NCBI GenBank assembly: GCA_030220185.1
Contig: JASPKZ010000419.1
Span: 3,863,501-3,927,500, forward strand
Direction of reading: 5' to 3'
Length of the DNA: 64,000 nt
Source of the DNA: Diploptera punctata
Lineage: Eukaryota; Arthropoda; Insecta; Blattodea; Blaberidae
The position numbers were made by a program, and so were the translations under genes. The notes beneath the pieces were generated by a model. It had not been told where the DNA came from. It made no database searches and was given only the letters and a program-made list of their open reading frames with translations. The number at the start of each line of letters is the position of its first letter. The first letter of the stretch is position 1. Shown here piece by piece: positions 56,740 through 64,000 of this stretch.

Positions 56740-57577
56740 CACACATGTGCAACGCAACCAATGACGCACCAAGCATTTCAAATGAAGCTATTTTATGTCT
56801 TGATGGAATCTTTTACCACGTTCTTCACTTAGTGCTCCTAAATTCTCTGGTAAATGTTGAAGATGAGAGTGGAGGAAGTGTAACTTCAAACTCTTTACAT
56901 CTCAGCGCCCTAAACTTTTCGAGTATGGTTTTTACAATTTTCTCATATTGATGATTTTTAACATTACCCAGAAACTTCTGTATGACGTCTATATATAATT
57001 CTCAAGCTTCTAGCTCCATGTCAGACATACGGTTTTTAAAGTAACACCCCAAATAGTTTGCAAATGTGTGACCATTAAAAAAGTGTTCCTTCCGTTTTGC
57101 CTCCGACAGTAACAGAATTATTTTAGCAATATATTGGTAACAAGGGACTTTTTAGTTTAAATCTTTAACAAATTGTTTGATTAATTCTAGTTTAATGTGC
57201 AAAGGAGGTAGTATTTTTTCAGAATCAACTAATGGGCACTTTACTTCACTTTTTGTCCCTAGAACCACTTGTTTTCTTTTCAGCCAATTAGTAACTTTCC
57301 AGTGTCTTTCCTTGGCTTTAGAGTCCAATTCGCACGAAAAAACAGGGAAATTTCCTGTACTCCATTGTTGCCCCAATAAAATACAACACACCTTAAGGTC
57401 ATAGCACACGTACCACTTGTGTCCATTATAATAAATAAATAAATAAATATATATATATATATATATATATATCCATCTATCCATAGTAATTCTGCCTGAT
57501 GGCAGGTCTTTCACTGCAATGATAGCATTTTCAATTTATGCTTTGCAGCTTTACTAGGGAATTATACGTGTGGTAGC

Positions 57578-57616
<39 letters not shown>

Positions 57617-57865
57617 CAGAATACTCCACATGTTTGTATATGTTTCTTTCATGTACACTGACTGAATTACTGGAACTGAATGTAATATATTCCCATTATA
57701 CAGAAGAACGCCCTTTACACTTCTCTCCCGGTTCAAAAACTTTTTAGGCGACCATTCAAGCCATGGATATAACAACTGTACACTATTTCCCCAATACTTT
57801 TTTAATTCTTCTTCATTATGTTTATACCAATAAAATATTGTACCAAGAGCTAAAGATTGTCTTCT
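56740..57865 (-). pseudogene. decayed TE-type gene (RFHQDI family)
   Basis: The minus strand, from high to low, reads LALGTIFYWYKHNEEELKKYW, WLEWSPKKFLNRERSVKGVLL, SVPVIQSVYMKETYTNMWSILE, then (after the insert at 57430-57620) HKWYVCYDLKVCCILLGQQW, FPVFSCELDSKAKERHW, LVDSEKILPPLHIKLELIKQFVKDLN and, past more damage, ILEKFRALRCKEFEVTLPPL and SEERGKRFHQDIK. This matches in order a multi-copy protein family I know from arthropod genomes, recognised by LPPLHIKLGLMKQFVK and E-x-GERFHQDI; its function is not established. Interrupted and full of stops. Confidence 0.68.
57430..57620 (-). repeat. SINE family A tail plus AT-rich repeats
   Basis: The tail segment CCATCTATCCATAGTAATTC to GTGTGGTAGCTTC (57475-57585) is family A, lacking its head. 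It is flanked by (ATAA)n/(TA)n at 57430-57473 and (TA)n at 57580-57614. It splits the RFHQDI-type pseudogene. Confidence 0.85.
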
Positions 57866-58505
57866 TTAAATCTCGAACCTAAAAGTTCACTTCTTTTTTT
57901 TCTTTTGTAAGACCCAAATTCCGTAACACATCGTTTAATTTTGATTAATTAATAGGACGCGAATTGTTATATTTTGATTCTAGGGACAAATTGAAATCAT
58001 ATTCTGTGCTGGAGGTGGAAGCCAATAACGTAATGATGTAGATAGTATTGAAATTGCAATGCATGGTCCATGTTCTGGTGGCTTTTTATTTCCGCAGTTC
58101 TTCGTCGGAAACTGTGTAATGTAACCAGGAGAGGGTCCTGGGACGAACCTATCCTCAGTTAAACGCAATAAGAGACTAGTATAAATAAAATCAGTTATTA
58201 TGTTAGAAAATTGTATTATATTTTACTATAGCACGTATATATAGTATACAAATGGTGGTCCGCACGCTCTCATTATTATTTTAACAATATGATTGTGCAA
58301 ATTCTGTACGTGATACGCAAAAACTGGTACCAGTTCCGTTATCAGGGTATTTGACTTGACTTATTTGCATTAAATATATCTCATGCCGCAATATCATCTC
58401 AGTTATTTGTAAATTTCTCTCCCTTCGAAATCCTTGCTGATAATTGCCAGATATCGATTTCTATTGAACATACTTTGTCCATTGTTTTTACATTCAAATT
58501 CCTAA
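57866..58505. other. intron 4 sequence, no recognised gene
   Basis: A 62-codon minus frame (57980-58168) with EDRFVPGPSPGYITQFP has no family that I recognise. It may be part of the upstream decayed element. Confidence 0.45.
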
Positions 58506-58506
<1 letters not shown>

Positions 58507-58577
<71 letters not shown>

Positions 58578-58578
58578 C
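58507..58578. repeat. (ATT)n microsatellite
   Basis: About 70 bp of ATT trinucleotides with one late interruption. Confidence 0.97.
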
Positions 58579-58627
58579 ATTAAAATTTTGCTAAATGTTT
58601 ATTATCAGCGAACCATTGAATTGTCTA

Positions 58628-59185
58628 TACAGAGTGAATTTCAATGACACCGACAAATTGCAGAGACTGATTCCTCACTGTAAATGGAGGAAAAAATATC
58701 CTATGAATAAGTGTCCATAAATGCATCGTTGCCACGATAGATGGCACTGACGAATGACATTATTCTCGCGGCTCTGTTGAATGGCCTGCTAAATCACCGG
58801 ACTGAAACCCCCTGGATTTTTACCTCTGGGGGCATCTGAAATGCGTTGTGTATGCTGAACCGTTTCCTGATGTGCATAACATTCAACAGCGTGTCCACGT
58901 CGCCTGTGACGCTATCGGAGAGAGACCGGAACGTGCGAAAGAGTGATGCAATCCATGATACGACGTGTGAACGCGTGCATTGGGTCCCATGGAGGCCACT
59001 TTGAACATCTGTTGTGATGTGGATGCAATAATGCTAGGTACTGGGTGTCGGGACGATTTGTTATCATTGCACGCACATCGTTCATTTCCGGACACATGTT
59101 TATAGGACTTTTTTCTTCATTTTCGGTCAGGAAACAGTCCCTGAAGTTTGTCGCTGCAATTACCGTTCACCCTATATTGATGCCG
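58628..59185 (+). mobile_element. internally deleted mariner-type element
   Basis: The left end GACAAATTGCAGAGACTGATTCC (about 58652) recurs inverted near the right end (GGAAACAGTCCCTGAAGTTTGTC, about 59129), so these are TIR regions. Between them only the transposase C-terminus remains: WPAKSPD-stop-NPLDFYLWGHLK (58787-58832), VYAEPFPDVHNIQQRVHVACDAI, then the frame-shifted RRVNACIGSHGGHFEHLL. The N-terminal two thirds are deleted. Confidence 0.85.
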
Positions 59186-59284
59186 TTCTGTACACTGAAC
59201 ACAGATATATGCTTAGTGTTAAGTCCACGCTGTTCGGATGAGTTATTTTGTTGCTTGATGAATTGTTTAATGCCAGGCAGCCAT

Positions 59285-60420
59285 TCTAGTGGCCTTGCTA
59301 ATCTTCTTCTTCTTCTCTTTCACCTCTCGGGCTAGGCAAGAATTGCCTGTTCCGCCTCACAGCTGTTCTGTCCGCCTTTTCACTGGCCTTTCCACATTCC
59401 TTGAACCTCTTGGCTTGTAGTTGAATGCTGCTCTTGGTAATCTTGTTACGTTCATTCTTTCTACACGTGTAAACCATTTCTCTCTAAATTCTTTGATTTC
59501 CTCATTCAATAGATATATATTTAACTCTGTTCTTATATCTTCATTCTTCATCCGATCCAATCTTTTGCAGCCTTTTGTTCTTCTAAGGAAGTTCATTTCT
59601 GAGCTTTGTATGCTACTTTGTAATTTTTTGGTCATTACCCAAGTTTCGCTCCCAATAAAGTAATGCAGGAACTGCCAATGTGTTATAAAACTTCAATCTA
59701 GTATCTCTTATTGTTTTATTTTTTAACGTTTTATGTATAGTTCCACATATAATTTGAAAATTCGACAGTTTCATATTTATGTATCTTTCAGTTTTTGTGT
59801 TTATAGTGAAATTGCAGTCCAAATAATTAAAATTTGTTACTTGATCCAGAGGTTTGTTGTCTATTACGATTTTTGATTTCTTATGTTCATTTCCCAAAAA
59901 TGCCATAATTTTTGTTTTTTCTTTTGATATTTTAAAATTATATTCTTGGCATAACTGATTTAATTGATCTAAAGAGTACTGCAGATTATTTTCATTTTTT
60001 TTAATAATAACCACATCATCAGCATACAGTAAGACATTAATATTTTTAAACGGTCCATTCTTATACCTATATTAACAATACTTTTCCAATTTTGGATGAT
60101 GTCATTAATATATATATATTAAAAAAGAGTAGGTGATAAGCTACGCCCTTGTCTTACACCTCCATTTATTAAAATAGCTTCTGTCTTTGATGTGCCTATA
60201 TTTATTATAATTTGAGATTTTACATACAAACTTTTTATCACATAAATTAATTTTGCGGGTAGCCATGTATTTCCATAATTTTCCGTAACTTATCTCTATC
60301 AACATGATCAAACGCCTTCTCAAAATATAGCCTTGCCAATTTTGTATTAAATTGTGTATTTGTTTCAGAAGATCTGATTTTACTTTTTATTGCAGATGAA
60401 TTTCATATCATAACTTGCAT
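59285..60420 (-). pseudogene. LINE reverse transcriptase, decayed
   Basis: Minus-strand pieces from high to low: FDHVDRDKLRK-type residues (about 60310-60280), YINDIIQNWKSIV (about 60100-60060), then LMMWLLLKK-type YADDVVIIKK (FADD-equivalent, about 60020), QLNQLCQEYNFKISKEKTKIMAF, LDQVTNFNYLDCNF, TRLKFYNTLAVPALLYWERNL (60014-59613), RRTKGCKRLDRMKNEDIRTEL and WFTRVERMN (59635-59357). The order is normal for a non-LTR pol. Clade not assigned. Confidence 0.85.
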
Positions 60421-61454
60421 ATTTATTCTCAACATGATGGTTTAATACGATGTATCAGATCTTTTTATACTCTGTCGAAATAATTTGTATTTTTGCTAAA
60501 GCAATTTAAACAAAAATTAGCTTGGAATTTTAAGAACTCAATGTTCACAGAGGTTAAACAGCATAATCCGTGCCTGCCTTCAAGTTAATATTATCTGAAT
60601 ACTTTTATCAAGTACCTGATAAAAATTTCCCCTTTGAGTAAGCTCTCAGATTATACATGTGTATTGAAGCACAATATTATTAGACACATTGAACATGTGT
60701 AATAAATTCCAGTGCTGATGTTATGTGTCATATCTGTTAGGTCTTCAGTTTAGTATCATCGAGAAATGGGACCAGACCCGGACAACATCAATTTCAATAT
60801 TTTTTTTTTCAACCTAGTTAAATTGCAATCATAACAAGTCGTAAGCCATAATATTATGATATCTTGAAGCAATATTCTTCTAACTGCATAGATTATTATT
60901 TAATTATAAAATATCCTGCTTATTTAACATTGCAATTGTTTATAATTCTTTAATTATTACATTTTCATTTAAAATGTTGCATATTTCATTGTAACATTTG
61001 TGCTAATTTAAAAAAAAACAAATAATAGCCAATATCCACTGCGTATCAGAATTTACCGAACCTAGATCCCTGGGCATTGGGTTGAATCCCATACGTTTTC
61101 TCCAATCTATTCAGATTATTACCTCCCTGCAGCGTTTGTTAAAGGCACAGAATAGGCCTAATACATGCCTATTTTTACATTTGATTCTGGTTATTTTGCA
61201 AATATCTTGTTTTCTTATGTTAAGCCTCAAAACATATTGATATAATAAATGTATTTTTATCCCAATTGCTCCACGTACTCTTATTTTATTAACCCCTCTG
61301 CCCAACGACGTCATGTATATGGACGACTATCATTCCTAGCAAATATGACAAACATGGCAGATGTCAATATATTCTAAAATTCTTGTGGAACGGATATGAC
61401 ATCACAATGAGCCGATAGGACTACCTGTGGGATTCTAGGAAGACTCAAGAGTAG
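60421..61454. other. intron 4 sequence, no recognised feature
   Basis: AT-rich. A 67-codon minus frame (61111-61314) shows no motif. Confidence 0.5.
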
Positions 61455-62115
61455 TTAGAAGAAGTAGTGGTCGCCCAACGGTCGAAATGTGACCACAATT
61501 CGTTGAATTTTTAAGTATGTTACAAATACGTCATTATACATTGATTTTTTATTTATTTTAAAAATACAAACGGTATGAAATATGTGGTATAGCTTGGCTA
61601 AGTCATATTTAAAAAACAATAACGCGTCATTTGACATTTTTGTATACTATTTATACTATTTAAATTTGCATATGGCATATTATTATCACTTCTTGTTTGT
61701 AGGTGCGAATATGTAAATATAAAACAAATATGTAATGAAATTACTGAACCAAGATCAGACAGGGTTTAATTTAGATTTAAATAATAAAATGTACTCACTT
61801 TTTTAAATCACTAATAATAAACCATTAATAATAAATACGCTAGAGTAAGTCAATTCATATTGCTGCTGCACGATTTCCTTTTTACAGCAATGCACTTTAA
61901 GCTATGAACGTAAACAAATGAATGAGTAATACACGTAAATTCCTTAAAATTATTTTGTTTTGTTTAATTTAATTTATTTGTAACATATATTACACATAAA
62001 TTTTATTTTTCTGCACTCCAACTTTATATGAACTTTAATTATGGCAAATATCAGACTCCTCCGTGCACGAAATGTGCTTAAAAAGGGGTGCAAAGTTTTT
62101 CCTTCACGTATTAAT
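61455..62115 (-). repeat. dispersed repeat, Helitron-like, copy 2
   Basis: An inverted copy of 20835-21830 with shared end (CTTCACGTATTAAT at 62103) and interior (CACTCCnACTTTATATGAACTTTAATTATGnCAAATATnAnACTCCTCCGTGCAC; GACGCGTTATTG inverted). It has only one copy of the segment that is tandem in copy 1. It ends about 60 bp before receptor exon 5. Confidence 0.75.
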
Positions 62116-62172
62116 AATGTAGATATAGAATAGAACTAATGACATGTAGCACTGTGTGTTTGTTTTTTTCAG

Positions 62173-62301
62173 ATTGTAGGCGCCGTCACTACGTACCTGG
62201 TGATTCTGATTCAGTTTCAACTGTCTTTCTCCAATACTGATATTAAACATAATGTCACATCATCCAATTACACTCATGTATTAGAAACGTCCTTGAATTA
62301 A
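62173..62301 (+). CDS. gustatory receptor, exon 5 (C-terminus)
   Basis: Acceptor TGTTTTTTTCAG (62161-62172). It reads IVGAVTTYLVILIQFQLSFSN, continues DIKHNVTSSNYTHVLETSLN, stop TAA at 62299-62301 (42 codons). TYLVILIQF is the TYhhhhhQF signature that closes TM7 in insect gustatory receptors, here exact. Joined in phase 0 to exon 4 it gives LLYS-IVGAVTTYLVILIQF, the normal spacing. The predicted whole receptor has about 452 residues (242+115+23+30+42), normal for the family. A PLE-like or Helitron-like repeat ends just upstream. Confidence 0.96.
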   Translation: MVGAVTTYLVILIQFQLSFSNTDIKHNVTSSNYTHVLETSLN

Positions 62302-62539
62302 TATACTTTTAAACCTTCTTCCTGTTTTGTGAACTTTGTAATTTACGATTTTATTTATTTTTTGTTCTCAGTAAAATTTTATTTGCGTGTTCTCACCACA
62401 CCTCTGATATAATCGTTTTCACAATATTTCTATAAATGCATTGACGTTAGAGTAGCGTGATGAGCTGAATAGGACTAATGAGATCACATTAGTTGCGTTA
62501 CAGTTTACAGGTTTACGATACAATTAATATACTGCATTC

Positions 62540-62940
62540 AAGGGATTATGTTTAGTTTGAATGGAACACAATCCTCTTCAGCTATTTTTCTTAGCCTCTT
62601 ATATTTCCTTTTTGTAAATATTCCTAGATTTCTTATATTCTACTTCATATATATTTCGAAAGGCATTACATTTGGATCGTTTAAATCTTCTCTGACATGC
62701 AAGACAGTGTTTTCTTGGTATTTCTAGTTCAGTTGACCACCAGTAGTTCTTGACTTGTTGTTTAGATAATTTAGGCAGATGTGAATCGGAAATATTTTGT
62801 ACTGTATCAGTAAGATCGTCAACGGTTCTGTTAAGAGATTCCGATGTATCTGCCTTAGCTATACAATAAGAGAAATGAGGAAGTCATGACACAACAGCCT
62901 TGTCAAAATGGTGCCATTTAACATTATTTGTTTTGAATTT
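62540..62940 (-). pseudogene. Jockey-type LINE remnant (EN-RT linker)
   Basis: The minus strand reads YPTRKFKTNNVKWHHFDKAVV, SLNRTVDDLTDTVQNISDSHLPK, VKNYWWSTELEIPRKHCLACQRRFKR, YKKSRNIYKKEI. The WW-x-x-EL...R pattern lies between endonuclease and RT in Jockey-like pol. No RT core here. Confidence 0.7.
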
Positions 62941-63071
62941 GCGTGTAGGATATAGGTGACGAGGAGGATAATTATTTTTTATGTTAGCAGTTAGCTTAAT
63001 TTTAATTATTAATTAAATAAAAATAAAAACTTAGTTTTATTTGATTTTCATATTTTTTATTAAGATATAAT

Positions 63072-63118
63072 TCAGTGACAGCTGTTTCGGTACTCTGTAC
63101 CTTCTTCCGACATGTTAA
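63072..63118 (-). ncRNA. hammerhead-like motif, degenerate
   Basis: The minus strand reads CGGAAGA (consensus CTGANGA with U4 changed, 63109-63103), one extra A, stem II GGTAC/GTACC with loop AGA, GAAA (63088-63085), two-bp stem III AC/GT with tetraloop AGCT and canonical GTC as cleavage triplet. Stem I has only two pairs. No PLE ORF remains nearby, so it would be a solitary tail. Confidence 0.5.
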
Positions 63119-63141
63119 CAAATTATGAATTGTGTTATTAT

Positions 63142-63660
63142 TAGTGATGGGTAATTCGAGAGTGAGTCGTTTAAAAAGAACGCTTCACTACAGTGATGCG
63201 TCAAATAGTTACTCACTTTTAGTGAACTGCCAGTTCAGAGTTCACTACTGCTACTTAAAATTAAAATTTACTTTTTATTTCAAGCTCTAGATGTCTCGCT
63301 CCAAATCAACTTTCGCTCATTCGTTCATTACTCTACATTTCTCCGTCCATCGACCTTGCATGTCCCCACCTCTTTCCTACGTCATCCATATCGTTCGTAC
63401 CGCAGTGAGTGAGGAACGAACTATCTTGCCAGAGTGAACTGCCATAGAGGAACGAACTATCTCGCCTGAGTGAAGTTACATAGAAGAACGAACTACCATG
63501 GAAGAGTGAAGAGCCTTAGATGAACGAAGTGGTATCAAAGAACGAACTACCTTGGAAGAGTGAAGTGTCTTAGAGGAACGAACTAACTTGACAGAGTGAA
63601 CTGGCTTTAAACATTCAGTACTTCAAACTCTCAACATTCGACACGTTCATTCATTCAGTA
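63142..63660. repeat. repeat with hAT-like start and 36-bp minisatellite
   Basis: TAGTGATGGGTAATTCGAGAG at 63142 resembles ends of non-autonomous hAT elements. Within it, 63411-63605 is about 5.5 units of a 36-bp repeat (starts at 63411, 63447, 63483, 63519, a half unit at 63537, then 63573), each beginning gA-GAACGAACT and carrying AGAGTGAA near the middle. Confidence 0.75.
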
Positions 63661-63666
63661 CATGTA

Positions 63667-64000
63667 CACTCTTAGACAAAAAAAAGTCATCTCTTGATTC
63701 TATCAACCGATCGGGGAACTTCGTGAGCACTCGCAGAAGCCTTATTCACATTAACACGTTTTCAGTAATTGTACTGTGGTGTTTGCTAGTTAACGTAGTG
63801 CACACTCAAGTAACATAAAAGAGAGAGCTTGCCTTTGTGTGTTTCCATGGTCGAGCGGTTTAACACACAACATCTGCGTTCGTAACCTCACGGGTTCGAT
63901 TCCCGTTCTACTTTTTTTTACTGAATATTACGATAGCATTTCGCCTGTAATATAGTTTCATATTTAATTTTATATTTGAGTTTTATGGCTTTAATGCACA
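63667..64000 (+). mobile_element. end of a second composite Tc1-type element
   Basis: It starts CACTCTTAGACAAAAAAAAGTCATCTCTTGATTC after TA and matches the right end of the 21.9-24.2 kb element in inverted orientation over the full 330 bp to the window edge, including the tRNA-like unit. Confidence 0.9.
63843..63913 (+). repeat. tRNA-like unit in the Tc1-type element
   Basis: TGGTCGAGCGG (A box) and GGTTCGATTCCC (B box), a perfect five-bp T stem (ACGGG/CCCGT), then CTTTTTTTTT as a possible Pol III stop. The acceptor stem does not close. It is homologous to 23985-24052. Confidence 0.75.

Noticed and set aside
63411..63605. CRISPR-like array
   Set aside because: Units are contiguous without unique spacers, and the context is a eukaryotic transposon; a minisatellite.

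Overview
This is a transposon-packed, AT-rich insect nuclear genome window. I infer a large-genome hemimetabolous insect, perhaps cockroach-like; the species cannot be proved from this sequence. There are no operons, ribosome binding sites or CRISPR arrays. Most of the 64 kb is relics of mobile elements: Penelope-like elements (PLEs), RTE-, Jockey- and other LINEs, mariner/Tc1 and hAT DNA transposons, tRNA-derived SINEs, fold-back elements and microsatellites.

Two host genes can be supported. (1) At 6266-7771 (+) lies an exon coding 15 intact C2H2 zinc fingers, followed by decayed fingers down to about 8.2 kb. (2) From 31575 to 62301 (+) lies a five-exon insect gustatory receptor gene, which short-ORF calling would miss. 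Its exons are 31575-32300, 33538-33881, 40548-40616, 53323-53412 and 62173-62301. They spell a receptor of about 452 residues ending in the family hallmark TYLVILIQF. All junctions are phase 0, one intron appears to use a GC donor, and exon 2 carries a one-base frameshift. The introns total about 29 kb and hold much of the transposon content of the second half of the window.

Layout. 0-4.8 kb: two head-to-head PLE copies, a hammerhead-ribozyme-like motif and an RTE-type LINE broken by a 213-bp hairpin. 5-10 kb: SINEs around the zinc-finger exon. 10.9-19.4 kb: two mariner-type elements, LINE remnants and an unidentified broken ORF. 20.8-26.6 kb: a Helitron-like repeat, a composite Tc1-type element with nested insertions, and SINEs. 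26.8-30.6 kb: a Tc1 DD34E element inserted in an older repeat (the empty site is visible at 33.4 kb), a SINE and RTE remnants. 31.6-62.3 kb: the receptor gene with intronic PLEs, an intact-ended hAT with an 8-bp TSD, a tandem 290-bp duplication, a fold-back with a nested LINE, mariner relics and another decayed TE gene. 62.5-64 kb: a LINE relic, a second hammerhead-like site, a 36-bp minisatellite and the end of a second copy of the Tc1-type element.

The most interesting items are the dispersed receptor gene, a set of hammerhead-like motifs in PLE tails that share one extra nucleotide, and a Tc1-type element that carries a tRNA-like unit in both of its copies.
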